64,000 bases of DNA from Rhodospirillaceae bacterium (lineage in GTDB: Bacteria; Pseudomonadota; Alphaproteobacteria; Kiloniellales; DSM-21159), in assembly GCA_006969625.1 (NCBI GenBank), contig CP030885.1:3483430-3547429 (forward strand), given 5' to 3'. Shown one piece after another: positions 36,804 to 46,331 of the stretch. Positions within the stretch are counted from its first letter, which is position 1, and each line of letters starts with the position of its first letter. Under the pieces are notes generated by a model, which was not told the DNA's origin, searched no databases, and was given only the letters and a program-made list of their open reading frames with translations. The position numbers and the translations under genes are program-made.

Positions 36804-38072
36804 CTAAGGCGTCACCTCGCTGAAGGGCAGGAACTCGACGGTGGCGCCGGGCTCCAGACGGGTCAGGTCCTCCGGCAGCTCGACCAGGCCGTCGGCCTCG
36901 ACCAGCGAGGAGAGGATGCCGGCGCCGTCGCGCGGGAACTTGCGCGCCATCAGCCGCCCGTCCGGCCCGACGGCGAGGCGCGCACGCACCCACTCGCGCC
37001 GGTCCTTCTTCTTCTTGTGGTCGAAGTCGGCGGTGACCGCGAAGCGGTGCGGCGCCTCCACGCGCCCGCCCATCAGCCGCAGGATCATCGGCCGCACCAG
37101 CGCCAGGAAGGTCACCATGGTGGCCACCGGGTTGCCCGGCAGGCCGACGAAGGGGGTGCGGCCGACCTGGCCGAGGGCGATCGGTCGGCCTGGCTTGATC
37201 GCCAGCCGCCAAGCGTGCAGCGCGCCCCTGGCCTCGACCGCGGCCTTGACGTGGTCCTCCTCGCCGGTCGACACGCCGCCGGAGGTCAGGATCAGATCGT
37301 GGGTCTCGGCCGCGGCGGCAAGCGCTCGGGTCACGCTCTCGCGCCGGTCGGCCAGGATGCCCAGGTCGTCGACCCGACAGCCGAGGCCGCGCAGCAGGGC
37401 GCCGACCGTGTAGCGGTTGGAATCGTAGATGCAGCCGGGCCGCGGCGCGCCGCCCGGCTCCTGCAGCTCGTCGCCGGTCGAAAACAGTGCCACCGAAAGG
37501 GGCCGCGCCACCTCCAGGTGCGTGCGCCCGGCGGCGGCGGCCAGGCCGACGTCCTGCGGGCGCAGGCGCTGGCCGACCTGCAGCACCGTCTCGCCGGCGC
37601 GGATGTCCTCGCCGGCCAGGCGCCGGTTGCTGCCGCGCCTGATGCCGGGGCGAACCACCACCGTGTCGCCGTCGAGCCGGCAATCCTCCTGCATCATCAC
37701 CGTGTCCGGCCCGCCGTCAGGGCCGTCCGGCATCAGGGCGCCGGTGAAGATGCGGATCGCCTCGCCGCGGCCGGCCGGCCGGCCGAGCGGGTGGCCGGCG
37801 GCGGCCCGCCCGGTCACCGGCAGGCGCGTCTCGGCCTGGGGATCGAGGTCGTCGAAGTGGACCGCATAGCCGTCGACGGCCGAGTTGTCCTCGGCAGGGA
37901 CCGAGACGCCGGCGACCACCTCCTCGCGCAGGACGCGGCCCAGCGCCTCGGCCAGTGCGACGCTCTCGGTCTCGCTGACGGTGGCGACGCGCGTCTCCAG
38001 CAGCGCCAGGGCCTCGTCCAGGCGCATCAGCCGGCCGCCGTGCGCGAAGCAGTCGTCGCTGAGCTGCGCCAT
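36804..38072 (-). CDS. moeA: Molybdopterin molybdenumtransferase MoeA
   Basis: 422 residues. It inserts molybdate into adenylated molybdopterin to complete the cofactor. Visible motifs: SVPAEDNSAVDGYAVHFDD near 57-75, RPGCIYDSNRYTVGALL near 210, the MoCF-like SGGVSTGEEDHVKAAVE near 265 and FVGLPGNPVATMVTFL near 309. The start codon shares one base with the mobB stop (TGATG arrangement), showing tight coupling. Length is typical. Confidence 0.95.
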   Translation of the reverse strand: MAQLSDDCFAHGGRLMRLDEALALLETRVATVSETESVALAEALGRVLREEVVAGVSVPAEDNSAVDGYAVHFDDLDPQAETRLPVTGRAAAGHPLGRPAGRGEAIRIFTGALMPDGPDGGPDTVMMQEDCRLDGDTVVVRPGIRRGSNRRLAGEDIRAGETVLQVGQRLRPQDVGLAAAAGRTHLEVARPLSVALFSTGDELQEPGGAPRPGCIYDSNRYTVGALLRGLGCRVDDLGILADRRESVTRALAAAAETHDLILTSGGVSTGEEDHVKAAVEARGALHAWRLAIKPGRPIALGQVGRTPFVGLPGNPVATMVTFLALVRPMILRLMGGRVEAPHRFAVTADFDHKKKKDRREWVRARLAVGPDGRLMARKFPRDGAGILSSLVEADGLVELPEDLTRLEPGATVEFLPFSEVTP

Positions 38073-38608
38073 CAGGCGACGCCCCGCGTCGCCGTGGCGC
38101 CCAGGCCGCAGTGGGCGACGACGAAGTCGGCGATCGCCTCGACGTCGTTCAGGTCGAGCAGCGGCCGGTCGGTCTCCGGCACCGGGCCGTCGCTGGCGAC
38201 CGCCACCACCTTGGGATCCTCGCCGGCGAGCAGCGGCTTGCCGACGCTACGCCGGAAGACCTCGATCTTCTCGTGCTGCTCGCGCTTGAAGCCCTCGACG
38301 ATCAGCAGGTCGACCGCGCTCATGTGCGGCAGCAGCTCGGCCATCGTCGGCTCGGGATCGCCGCGGTGCTCGTGCATCAGCGCCCAGCGCTTGGCGGAGG
38401 TAACCATCACCTCGGTGGCGCCGGCGGCGCGGTGCTCGTAGGAATCCTTGCCCGGCGTGTCGACGTCGAAGGCGTGGTGCGCGTGCTTCAGGGTGGAGAC
38501 GCGGTAGCCGCGCGCCGTCAGCGCCGGGATCAGCTTGCACAGCAAGGTGGTCTTGCCGCTGCCGCTCCAGCCCGCCAGCCCGATGATCTTCATGCCGTTT
38601 TCGCTCAC
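38072..38608 (-). CDS. mobB: Molybdopterin-guanine dinucleotide biosynthesis protein MobB
   Basis: 178-residue P-loop GTP-binding adapter: KIIGLAGWSGSGKTTLLCKL (residues 7-26), HAHHAFDVDTPGKDSYEHRAAGATEVMV near 41-68 and LLIVEGFKREQHEKIEVFR near 104. It assists MobA in attaching GMP to make bis-MGD. An in-frame ATG five codons later (38593) is the alternative start. moeA follows with a one-base overlap. Together with moaD this implies the organism makes bis-MGD enzymes. Confidence 0.93.
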   Translation of the reverse strand: MSENGMKIIGLAGWSGSGKTTLLCKLIPALTARGYRVSTLKHAHHAFDVDTPGKDSYEHRAAGATEVMVTSAKRWALMHEHRGDPEPTMAELLPHMSAVDLLIVEGFKREQHEKIEVFRRSVGKPLLAGEDPKVVAVASDGPVPETDRPLLDLNDVEAIADFVVAHCGLGATATRGVA

Positions 38609-38702
38609 CGCCCGTCCGTCCGGGTGTCATTGCGTGTGTCGGAAGTAGGAAACCCCGGCGGCCGGACAAGTCAACCGCAGGCGAGCTGGGGACTTCGCCG
38701 CC

Positions 38703-39254
38703 TCAGCTTTCCTGCATGTGCTTGAGGCCGCGCACCAGGTAGTCCCAGCCGGTGACCAGGGTCAGCGCGGCGGCCAGCCAGAGCAAGGCCTGGGCCAGCA
38801 CGACGCCTTCCCACGGCAGCACGGGGGCGAGGATGAGCAGCGACAGCGCGGCGAGCTGGACGGCCGTCTTCCACTTCGCCAGGCGGCTGACCGGCATCGG
38901 CACGCTGATCTCCGCCAGGTACTCGCGCAGGCCGGAGACCAGGATCTCGCGGCAAAGGATGACGATGGCGGCCAGCACCGCCGGCCCGGCCACGTCGCCC
39001 TGGCCGACCAGCATGACGATCACGGCGGCGACCAGCAGCTTGTCGGCGATCGGGTCGAGAAAGCGCCCGAGCGGCGAGACCTCGCCGCGCGCCCGCGCCA
39101 GCACGCCATCCAGCCAGTCGGTGAAGGCGGCGGCACCGAACAGCGCGAAGGCGGTCCAGCGCGCCGCCGCGGAATCCATGTACAGCAGCGCGATCACCGC
39201 CGGGATGGCGACGATCCGCGCCAGGGTCAGCAGGTTCGGCAGGGTCGTCAGCAT
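38703..39254 (-). CDS. pgsA: CDP-diacylglycerol-glycerol-3-phosphate 3-phosphatidyltransferase
   Basis: 183-residue inner-membrane enzyme for phosphatidylglycerol phosphate synthesis. It carries the CDP-alcohol phosphotransferase motif DGVLARARGEVSPLGRFLDP (DG-x2-AR-x8-G-x3-D, followed by IAD) near residues 49-70. Several hydrophobic helices surround it and the start MLTTLPNLLTLARIVAIP is typical. The ATG at 39254 is chosen because the upstream frame is arginine/glycine-rich and non-homologous. Neighbour of uvrC and moaD, a common alphaproteobacterial order. Confidence 0.95.
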   Translation of the reverse strand: MLTTLPNLLTLARIVAIPAVIALLYMDSAAARWTAFALFGAAAFTDWLDGVLARARGEVSPLGRFLDPIADKLLVAAVIVMLVGQGDVAGPAVLAAIVILCREILVSGLREYLAEISVPMPVSRLAKWKTAVQLAALSLLILAPVLPWEGVVLAQALLWLAAALTLVTGWDYLVRGLKHMQES

Positions 39255-39561
39255 GGTCCTCTCGCGCCGCGTCCGCCCGGGTCTCGCCTTCGCATCCGGG
39301 CCCGGTTCTAGCATAGTGGCCCGCTCGTGACAGGCGTCCCGGTGCAAAGGGACGCCGCCCCCTCCACCATCCCAGTCCGCCACCATCCCAGTCCACCCGC
39401 ATGCCGCAGACCGAGCAGGTGGTCGAGGTCGGCGCGCGCCAGCGCCTGGCGTACCGGCGGCGCCACCTGGAAGACCAGCTCGTCCTGACGATCGACAACG
39501 CCACGCGGGCATGCCGCCCCCCGGCGCTATCCCGCCGCACCCGCCCCTTTCACCCCCGCCG
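39255..39561. other. Intergenic region pgsA-uvrC
   Basis: 307 bases without a gene that I can support. A 15-base direct repeat (CCACCATCCCAGTCC, at 39364 and 39380) lies in the middle. Short frames on both strands across 39400-39590 have no recognisable similarity. Confidence 0.5.
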
Positions 39562-41700
39562 TCACGGCTGCCCGTGGAAGTGGTCGTAGATCTTCTTGGC
39601 GACCGTCTCGCTGATCCCCTCCACCGCCGCCAGGTCGGCGAGGCCGGCGCGCTCGACGCCGCGGGCCGAACCGAAATGCAGCAGCAGTGCCTTCTTGCGC
39701 TTGGCGCCGATGCCGGGGATCTCGTCCAGCGCCGAGGTCAGGCGGGCCTTGCTTCGTCCGGCGCGGTGGGTGCCGATGGCGAAGCGGTGCGCCTCGTCGC
39801 GCAGGCGCTGGATGAAGTAGAGCACGGGGTCGCGCGGCTGCAGCAGCAGCGGCTCGCGCTCGGGCAGGAAGATACGCTCGCGTCCGGCGTCGCGGTCCGG
39901 CCCCTTGGCGACGCCGGCGATCGGCAGGTCGTCGATGCCCAGTTCCGCCAGCACCTCCAGCCCGGCGTTGAGCTGGCCGCGCCCGCCGTCGAGCAGCACC
40001 AGGTCCGGCCACTGGCCCTGGGTGCGCTCCGGATCCTCCTTCAGGGCGCGGGAGAAGCGGCGAGTCAGCACCTCGCGCATCATCGCGTAGTCGTCGCCGG
40101 CGGCCTCGGGGTCGCGGATGGCGAACTTGCGGTAGGCGTTCTTGCGGAAGCCCTCCGGCCCGGCGACGATCATCGCGCCGTAGGGCTGGCTGCCGCCGGT
40201 GTGGCTGTTGTCGTAGACCTCGACGCGCTCGGGCACGCCCTCGGCGCCGAGCAGCTCGGCCAAGCCGGCCAGCAGCTTGCGCTGGGCCGAGCTTTCGGCC
40301 AGGCGCCGGGCGAGTTCTTCGCGCGCGTTGTAGAGCGCCTGCTCGACCAGCTTCTTCTTGCTGCCGCGCTGCGGCACGGCGAGGTCCACCTTGCGCCCGG
40401 CGCGCTGCGCCAGGGCTTCGGCGATCAGCGCGCGCTCGGCCAGGTCGTGGCTCAGCAGCACCAGCGGCGGCACCGGTTTGTTGTCGTAGAACTGGGCGAC
40501 GAAGGCGGCGAGCACTTCCGCTGCCCCCATCTGCCTGTCGTGGCTGGGGAAGTAGGCGCGGTTGCCGTAGTTGCGCCCGGCCCGGAAGAAGAAGACCTGG
40601 ACGCAGGTCTGCCCCGCCTGCTGGTGGGCGACGACGACGTCGGCGTCCTGAAGTCCTTCGACGTTGATGTCCTGGTGGCTCTGGATGTGCGCCAGGGCGC
40701 GGATGCGGTCGCGCAGGCGCGCCGCCGCCTCGAAGTCCAGGCGCTCGGCCGCCGCCTGCATCTGCGCGGCCAGTTCCTCCTGCACCCGGTTGGATTTGCC
40801 GGACAGGAAGTCCCGGGCGTCCTGCACCAAGCCCAGGTAGTCGGCGTGTGAGATCCGCCCGACGCAGGGCGCCGCGCAGCGCTTGATCTGATACAGCAGG
40901 CAGGGCCGCGTGCGCTGGTGGAACACCGCGTCGGAGCAGGAGCGCAGCAGGAAGGCCTTTTCCAGTGCGGTGACCGTGCGGTTGACCGCGCCGGCCGAGG
41001 CGAAGGGACCGTAGTAGCTGCCCTCGCGCTCCTGGCTGCCTCGGTGCTTGGCGATCTGCGGGTAGTCGTGGTCGCCGGTGATCAGGATGTAGGGAAACGA
41101 CTTGTCGTCGCGCAACAGCACGTTGAAGCGCGGCATCAGGCGCTTGATCAGGTTCGATTCCAGCAGCAGCGCCTCGACCTCGGTATGGGTCGCGGTCACC
41201 TCCAGCGCCGCCGTCTCGGCGACCATGCGCTGCAGCCGGCGCGGCAGCTTCGACAGCTGCGTGTAGTTGGCGACCCGCTTCTTCAGGCTGCGCGCCTTGC
41301 CGACGTAGAGCGCCTCGCCGCGCCGATCGAGCATCCGATAGACGCCCGGCCCATTGGGCAGGGTCCTGACGGCCCGTGCGATCGTCTCGACGCCGTGGCC
41401 GAGCCGGCCGTCGCCGGCTTCGCTCAGGCTGGCGGCCAGGTCGTCACCGAACGCGGCCTGCGGCGCGTGGGCGAAGCCAGCCGGCGCCTCGCGCATGCCC
41501 GGCAGGCCGCCGGGGCGGGGGGCTTCGCGATACGCCGCCGGCTCCTGTGGCGCTCGCTTGCCGCCCTGGGTCGGGTCGGCCCGTCCCGCCGTGCGTCGCC
41601 TGGCGCTGCGCGCGGCCCGCGCGCGCGTGTCCTGCGTTGAGCCCGCGTCGGATGCGGGAGGGGACTTGTCGTCGGGGGGCGAAGAGGAGTCGGAGGTCAT
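39562..41700 (-). CDS. uvrC: UvrABC system protein C (excinuclease)
   Basis: 712 residues. It makes both incisions in nucleotide-excision repair. Domains in order: a low-complexity N-terminal extension (about 1-85, rich in Ala, Arg, Pro and Ser), the GIY-YIG nuclease ([20 protein letters not shown] near 115-134), the UVR/UvrB-binding motif ([19 protein letters not shown] near 320), the RNase-H-like second nuclease and C-terminal helix-hairpin-helix pairs ([18 protein letters not shown]). The extension makes it longer than usual; the ATG at 41700 is the only convincing start, although a shorter product cannot be excluded. Confidence 0.95.
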   Translation of the reverse strand: MTSDSSSPPDDKSPPASDAGSTQDTRARAARSARRRTAGRADPTQGGKRAPQEPAAYREAPRPGGLPGMREAPAGFAHAPQAAFGDDLAASLSEAGDGRLGHGVETIARAVRTLPNGPGVYRMLDRRGEALYVGKARSLKKRVANYTQLSKLPRRLQRMVAETAALEVTATHTEVEALLLESNLIKRLMPRFNVLLRDDKSFPYILITGDHDYPQIAKHRGSQEREGSYYGPFASAGAVNRTVTALEKAFLLRSCSDAVFHQRTRPCLLYQIKRCAAPCVGRISHADYLGLVQDARDFLSGKSNRVQEELAAQMQAAAERLDFEAAARLRDRIRALAHIQSHQDINVEGLQDADVVVAHQQAGQTCVQVFFFRAGRNYGNRAYFPSHDRQMGAAEVLAAFVAQFYDNKPVPPLVLLSHDLAERALIAEALAQRAGRKVDLAVPQRGSKKKLVEQALYNAREELARRLAESSAQRKLLAGLAELLGAEGVPERVEVYDNSHTGGSQPYGAMIVAGPEGFRKNAYRKFAIRDPEAAGDDYAMMREVLTRRFSRALKEDPERTQGQWPDLVLLDGGRGQLNAGLEVLAELGIDDLPIAGVAKGPDRDAGRERIFLPEREPLLLQPRDPVLYFIQRLRDEAHRFAIGTHRAGRSKARLTSALDEIPGIGAKRKKALLLHFGSARGVERAGLADLAAVEGISETVAKKIYDHFHGQP

Positions 41701-42163
41701 CCCGATTGCGACGGTAGGAAAGAGGGGCGGCTTTGGCTGGGCCGCCAGACGAATGTCGGCACCGCGGTCTTGAACGTCAATTCGTGCCGTGCGCAACCTT
41801 CTTCGCCGGGGGATTCGAGGGCGATTCCCGGCTTGACAGAAAGCGAACCTGGTGCGCCCGCGCCGCCGCCGGAAGCTTTCCACCGCTTCTGGGGATAAGT
41901 CTGTAGACAAAGCATGGTGGGGAGCGATGGAGGCAAGGGATTCTGCGGGTTTCTATGCCTTGCCCAAAAAATGGGCAACATATCAAGCGATTGATTCTGC
42001 TGCGTTTTAGGCTTGGGAATTGTAAAAAATTCTTCACGGAACGTCGCTCGACGGGAGACTGGGCCGCGACAGGAAAGCGGCAGGCGCCTGTGAACAATTT
42101 CGCGCCGCCACCAGGTGATCGGGCTCCCTCGGGCGATTTGGAAACGTCCGAGAAAGCCGTAAC
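41701..42163. other. AT-richer intergenic region between folB and uvrC
   Basis: 463 bases without a supported gene. The part from about 41930 to 42050 is far richer in A and T than the surroundings (for example GTAAAAAATTC and TTGATTC runs). It contains the palindrome TTGCCCA-AAAAA-TGGGCAA at 41960-41978. It must hold the uvrC promoter (minus strand) and the end of the folB transcript. One DnaA-box-like TTATCCCCA (minus strand) is present but isolated. Confidence 0.55.
41960..41978. promoter_or_regulatory. Palindrome TTGCCCA-N5-TGGGCAA upstream of uvrC
   Basis: Perfect 7-bp arms around AAAAA, about 260 bases upstream of the uvrC start, in the AT-rich segment. It could be a regulator site or a small hairpin. 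It does not resemble the alphaproteobacterial LexA box (GTTC-N7-GTTC). Confidence 0.35.
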
Positions 42164-42595
42164 TTAGCTGCCCCTTGGCAGGCCCTCTCGGAGACCGGTC
42201 ACCTGAGCTTTCCGGTTGCGCGGTCGGCGCCGTTCCAGCTCGATGCCGATGCCCCAGGCGGCCCGTTCCAGATCCAGCTTCTGGATGCGCACGCGGGCCG
42301 CCTGGATACGCGGCTCCGCCAGGCAGGCACCCAGGATCCGGTCGGCCAGCGTCTCCAGCAGGTGCGCATCGTTCTCGGCGCAACAGCGCTTCACCCGCTC
42401 GGCCATGGCGCCGTAATCGACGACCTTGGCGAAGTCGTCGTCGTAGGCGGCGGGCGGCGTGGCCTCCAGCTCCAGGTCGATGCTCAGGCGCTGCGCGCGG
42501 TCCCGCTCGCCCGGATAGACACCGATGACGACGTTGACCTCCAGGCCGGTCAGCAGCAGCCGAAGGCTGTCGTCGAAGCGCGGGCTCTCGTGCAT
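42164..42595 (-). CDS. folB: Dihydroneopterin aldolase
   Basis: 143-residue folate-pathway enzyme (7,8-dihydroneopterin to 6-hydroxymethyl-dihydropterin, and epimerase). FolB features are LLLTGLEVNVVIGVYPGERD near 11-30 (including the catalytic-region Tyr and Glu), VDYGAMAERVKRC near 58 and HLLETLADRILGACL near 77. The ATG at 42595 (MHESPRFDDSLRLLLTG) is preferred. It follows the SDR pteridine-reductase-like gene by 73 bases on the same strand, so the two form a pterin/folate pair. Confidence 0.93.
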   Translation of the reverse strand: MHESPRFDDSLRLLLTGLEVNVVIGVYPGERDRAQRLSIDLELEATPPAAYDDDFAKVVDYGAMAERVKRCCAENDAHLLETLADRILGACLAEPRIQAARVRIQKLDLERAAWGIGIELERRRPRNRKAQVTGLREGLPRGS

Positions 42596-42668
42596 GGATC
42601 TCGGGCGCGGTTCGCTACGCGGGAGACGGCCGGTGCGAGGTGTGGGAGCTTCGCGGGCCGGGCGCCGA

Positions 42669-43457
42669 TCAGGCGAAGTGGTCGGGCGGTGTGTGCGGCT
42701 GGGCCCAGCCGAGGTGCTGGCCACCGTCGAGCGCCAACATTTGCCCGGTCATGGCCGGGGCCGCAAGCAGGAACCGCACCGCATCGGCGACCTGCTCCGG
42801 CGAGGTGCCGCGGCGCAGCGGCATGGCCTCGCACTGGCGGCGGAACTGCGCTTCGGTCTGATGCAGACTCGGCAGCGTCGGGCCTGGGCCGATGGCGTTG
42901 ACGCGAATGCGCGGCGCCAGCGCCAGCGCCATGGTGCGCGTCAGGGTCCACAGGCCAGTCTTGGCAACCGTATAGCTGACGAAGTAGGGCGTCAGGTTCC
43001 AGACGCGCTGATCCAGCAGATTGACGATGCAGCCCTCGGCAGCCTCGGGAAGCTGGCGCGCGAAGCGCTGGATCAGCACGAAGGGTGCGCGCAGGTTCGG
43101 CTCCAGGTGGTGGTCCCAGGACTGGCGGGTCGCCGTCTCCACCGTGTCCATCTCGAAGGTCGAGGCGTTGTTGACCAGCACGCCCAGCGGACCGAGTGCC
43201 TCGCCGGCGCGCCGCACCAGCCCCTCGGTCTCGGCTTCGTCCGACAGGTCCGCCTTCAGCGCCAGCGCCGTACCGCCGCCGGTCCGGATCTCTTCGGCGA
43301 CTGCTTCCGCGGAGTCGGCCGAGGCGTTGTAGTGCACGGCGACGGCAAACCCCTCTCGACCGAGCCGCAGGGCGACGGCGCGGCCGATGCGCTTGCCCGC
43401 CCCGGTCACCAGGGCGTTGCGTGGCAAGTCCTCGGGAAGCGCGAAGGCGTCGGTCAT
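42669..43457 (-). CDS. SDR-family pteridine reductase-like protein (FolM/PTR1 type)
   Basis: 262-residue short-chain dehydrogenase. The cofactor motif is TGAGKRIGRAVALRLG (residues 19-34); the TGxxxR form is diagnostic of the pteridine reductase branch instead of TGxxxGxG. VNNASTFEMD lies near 95. The catalytic region has aspartate where most SDRs have serine (NLLDQRVWNLTP), then YTVAKTGLWTLTR supplying Tyr and Lys, as in PTR1/FolM. Likely reaction: NADPH reduction of dihydromonapterin or dihydrofolate. Adjacent folB supports a pterin role. Confidence 0.82.
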   Translation of the reverse strand: MTDAFALPEDLPRNALVTGAGKRIGRAVALRLGREGFAVAVHYNASADSAEAVAEEIRTGGGTALALKADLSDEAETEGLVRRAGEALGPLGVLVNNASTFEMDTVETATRQSWDHHLEPNLRAPFVLIQRFARQLPEAAEGCIVNLLDQRVWNLTPYFVSYTVAKTGLWTLTRTMALALAPRIRVNAIGPGPTLPSLHQTEAQFRRQCEAMPLRRGTSPEQVADAVRFLLAAPAMTGQMLALDGGQHLGWAQPHTPPDHFA

Positions 43458-43488
43458 GGAGATTCCGGCAGGGTCGGAAGGGAACCGA

Positions 43489-44481
43489 TCAAGGCTGCAG
43501 CAGCGTGGTTCCGGCACGCACGTGCGCGCTGGTTGGGTCGAACTGCGCGGCAATGAAGATGCCGTAGCCGAGGAGAAAGGCAAGGGCGGTCGCCCGCCCG
43601 ATCGGGCGGCCGCGCGCCAGGACCAGCATCAGCAGGGCCGTCGCCCCGACCATCACCCAGATGTCGAAGGACACCAGCTCGGGCGAGAATTCGAAAGGCG
43701 TGACCAGCGCCAGCACGCCGAGGATGCCGAGCAGATTGAAGATGTTGGAGCCTACGATGTTGCCGATCGCCACGTCGGCGTGACGGCGGAAGGCGGCGAC
43801 GACCGCGGTCGCCAACTCCGGCAGGGAGGTGCCGAAGGCGACCAGGGTCAGCCCGATCACCGCGTCCGACACGCCGAGCGCCTGGGCGATGCTGACGGCG
43901 CCGTCGATCAGCAGCTCCGAGCCGGCGACCAGGCCGAGCGCACCGGCCCCGACCAGGCCGATCGCCGGCAGCCAGGTGGCCGGCGCCGACTCCAGCGCCT
44001 CGGCCGCCTCCCCGCCGATCTCGGCCCGGCCGTCGCGGCGCTCGAGTTGATAGCTGCGCACCAGATAGGCGCCGAGCAACAGCAGGAAGATCAGACCATG
44101 CGCCCAGAACAGCGTGCCGAGGAAGGCGAGTGCGACGGTCAGCAGGGTCGCGCCGCACATCACCGCGCCGTCGCGCCGTGCCAGTGAGCGCGGCGGGTGC
44201 ATCGCCTGGATCATCGCCGCGGCGCCGATGATCAGCAGGATGTTGGCGATGTTCGAGCCGATGACGTTGCCGACGCCGATGATCGGCCGGCCATCCAGCC
44301 CGGCGGCCACCGTGACGACAAGCTCCGGCATGGAGGTGGCGGCGGCGACCACCGTAAGACCGATCAGCAGCGGCGAAAGGCCGAGCAGGCGGGCGAGGCC
44401 GACCGCGCCGCGCAGCAGCAGTTCGCCGCCCAGCACCAGCAGCGCCAGACCGGCAAGGACGTACAACAGATCGATCAGCAT
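43489..44481 (-). CDS. Calcium/sodium antiporter (CaCA family, YrbG-like)
   Basis: 330-residue inner-membrane exchanger of about ten helices with two inverted repeats. Repeat 1 has GLTVVAAATSMPELVVTVAAG near 40-60 and GNVIGSNIANILLIIGAAA near 73-91. Repeat 2 has GLTLVAFGTSLPELATAVVAA near 215-235 and GNIVGSNIFNLLGILGVLA near 244-262. These alpha repeats hold the acidic and asparagine ion ligands. The ATG at 44481 (MLIDLLYVLAGLALLVLGG) starts directly in the first helix. Confidence 0.93.
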   Translation of the reverse strand: MLIDLLYVLAGLALLVLGGELLLRGAVGLARLLGLSPLLIGLTVVAAATSMPELVVTVAAGLDGRPIIGVGNVIGSNIANILLIIGAAAMIQAMHPPRSLARRDGAVMCGATLLTVALAFLGTLFWAHGLIFLLLLGAYLVRSYQLERRDGRAEIGGEAAEALESAPATWLPAIGLVGAGALGLVAGSELLIDGAVSIAQALGVSDAVIGLTLVAFGTSLPELATAVVAAFRRHADVAIGNIVGSNIFNLLGILGVLALVTPFEFSPELVSFDIWVMVGATALLMLVLARGRPIGRATALAFLLGYGIFIAAQFDPTSAHVRAGTTLLQP

Positions 44482-44803
44482 CGGCGCGCACCGTGCGCCG
44501 CGCTCGGGCAGGAGAAGGCAGGACGGGACAGGAAGGGCATACCTGGGGGCCGGATGGTTATCGCTTCGGGGCGGCGGCCTGGCCGCGCCGCCACAGACGT
44601 GCGACGGCCCGGGAACGCGATACGCCACCCGGGTTCGCCCGAAGACGTTCGACTCGCCTGCCCCCTTCGTCGCCGTTCTAGATGCGGGCGCGACCTCGCC
44701 GATTCAACTGGCGCCCGGTGCGACGTCGCTGCCGAACGCGGCGACGCCCCGGACGCGGCTTGTGCCGCCGCCGGGACGCCGCCGGGGTTCCACCCGCTTC
44801 GGC
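44482..44803. other. Intergenic region between the antiporter and the phytase-like gene
   Basis: 322 bases. Contains GC-rich imperfect hairpins (for example around 44569-44595) but no promoter or gene that I can support. Confidence 0.45.
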
Positions 44804-46189
44804 TCAGCGGGCGGCCAGGAATTCCGGCACGTGGAGCAGGATGAACTCGTTGTCGTCGGCCGCCCCGAAGCTGCGGCCGGTGGAGAACGGCAGGTTGTTG
44901 TCGTTGGCGACGACGATGTGCTCGGCGTCGACCCTGTCCACGTCCTCGATCGTGACGAAGGGGAAGGTGAAGATGCCGTCGATGGTGCCGCTGCGCGCCA
45001 CGCCGTCCCGGTCGGCGATGTTCAGCAGATCCACGTAGCCGACCTTGCGGACGTAGCCCCGATCGTCGGCCTGCGCCAGGTCGATCAGGTAGACGCGCTT
45101 GAACTGCGCCGGCTTGTTGAAGCAGTCCGGCCGCGGCGCGCCGCTGCAGGCCAGGCGCGGATCGCCCTCGTTGCCGTCGCGCTCGATGACCAGGCCGCGG
45201 CTCTCGTCGATCATGTTGAAGTCGCCGATGTTGTGGCTCGGGTCCTCAAGGCGGTAGCGCCACTGACGCCCGGTCCAGTCCCGCTCGGCGACGGAGAACT
45301 CCAGCAGCCGCAGGAAGGCCCGCCCCTCCTCGTCCTTCTCCCAGTCGCCGGCCTCGGCGTCCCAAAGCGGCGCTTCCAGCAGCGGGTAGAGGAAGCGGCC
45401 GTCGACGCTGGCCGCCATGCCCTCGTAGCCGCGCGAGCGGCGGACCCGGAAGTCGACCTCGCCGGGCACCGCCGGCATCGTCGTCGCGTGGTGGTCCGGC
45501 GAGCGCACGACCTCGCCGTCGACCTCGGTCTCGGTGACGAAGGTGACGCGGCCCTGACGGTCGGTGGCGAAGAGGTAGGGACCGAACTCGTCGCCGAACC
45601 AGATCTCCTCGCCGATCGGCTGCATGCCCTCCAGGTCGAAGTCGGCGCCGGTCAGGTAGCGGGTCTCGCTCGCCTCGGTCACCAGGCGGAAGGGCAGCAC
45701 CTTGGCGGGGTCGGACAGGAAGGTCGACTCCTCGATGGCGACGCGGCCGGTCCGCCAGTCGGGCCGCACGACGTGGAACTGCAGCAGGGCGTCGGGCGAG
45801 TTCGCCTTGGAGCCGAAGCCGTTGTCGACGAGAACCTGGAAGCGGCCGTCGCCGAGCGACTTGATGCCGGAGAAGCCCTGCACCGGCTGGCCGACGAAGG
45901 GCAGGTAGAGGCCGGTGGTGCGCGGCGCCTCCTCGGCCGACAGCCAGGTCTTGCCCTCGATCTGGTAGAGCCGGTCGAGGCGTTCGTTGCCGGGGCCGGC
46001 GAACTTGCCGGACGTGGCGAAGACCGCCGGCGCGTCGGCCGGCGCCGGCAGGAAGGTCATCGCCGGCAGCGCAGCATGTCCGACCAGGGTGGCGGGGAAG
46101 GCCTCGGCGGCCTCGGCGGCCGGCGTGAGGGCCGATCCGGCGAGCGCCAGACCGGCCAGTCCGGCAAGCGCGAAACGGGACTTCGGCAT
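44804..46189 (-). CDS. Secreted esterase-like / phytase-like protein (PF13449 type)
   Basis: 461 residues. A signal peptide (residues 1-27, AGLAGLALAGSALTPAAEA) is followed by a beta-propeller-like domain characteristic of the esterase-like activity of phytase family: VQGFSGIKSLGDGRFQVLVDNGFGSK near 103, DFDLEGMQPIGEEIWFGDEFGPYLF near 183, RGYEGMAASVDGRFLYPLLE near 253 and ESRGLVIERDGNEGD near 325. Members are periplasmic or secreted and are presumed phosphoesterases; the substrate of this one is unknown. It is monocistronic by spacing. Confidence 0.82.
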   Translation of the reverse strand: MPKSRFALAGLAGLALAGSALTPAAEAAEAFPATLVGHAALPAMTFLPAPADAPAVFATSGKFAGPGNERLDRLYQIEGKTWLSAEEAPRTTGLYLPFVGQPVQGFSGIKSLGDGRFQVLVDNGFGSKANSPDALLQFHVVRPDWRTGRVAIEESTFLSDPAKVLPFRLVTEASETRYLTGADFDLEGMQPIGEEIWFGDEFGPYLFATDRQGRVTFVTETEVDGEVVRSPDHHATTMPAVPGEVDFRVRRSRGYEGMAASVDGRFLYPLLEAPLWDAEAGDWEKDEEGRAFLRLLEFSVAERDWTGRQWRYRLEDPSHNIGDFNMIDESRGLVIERDGNEGDPRLACSGAPRPDCFNKPAQFKRVYLIDLAQADDRGYVRKVGYVDLLNIADRDGVARSGTIDGIFTFPFVTIEDVDRVDAEHIVVANDNNLPFSTGRSFGAADDNEFILLHVPEFLAAR

Positions 46190-46331
46190 CGGTGCAGTCT
46201 CCCTGTGGCTGTCGCGAGCGTGCGCGCTGACCGCGCGCGGCGATGCCGATAAACCGCAGGGATGACGGGGGAATGTTGTCGCGGTGAAAGAACCGGGTCG
46301 CTGCCTGGGGAAAACCCGCGAGCGCCGTCGC

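Noticed and set aside
39401..39589. 62-residue plus-strand frame between pgsA and uvrC
   Set aside because: No similarity that I can recognise; it overlaps the 3' end of uvrC on the opposite strand and has no ribosome site.
41880..42100. Possible replication origin in the AT-rich segment upstream of uvrC
   Set aside because: Only one DnaA-like box (TTATCCCCA) and one poor match are seen, with no cluster, no CtrA-type sites and none of the genes that usually flank alphaproteobacterial origins.
41697..42383. 228-residue minus-strand frame between folB and uvrC
   Set aside because: It overlaps folB in another frame, has no recognisable domain, and the central part is AT-rich intergenic DNA.
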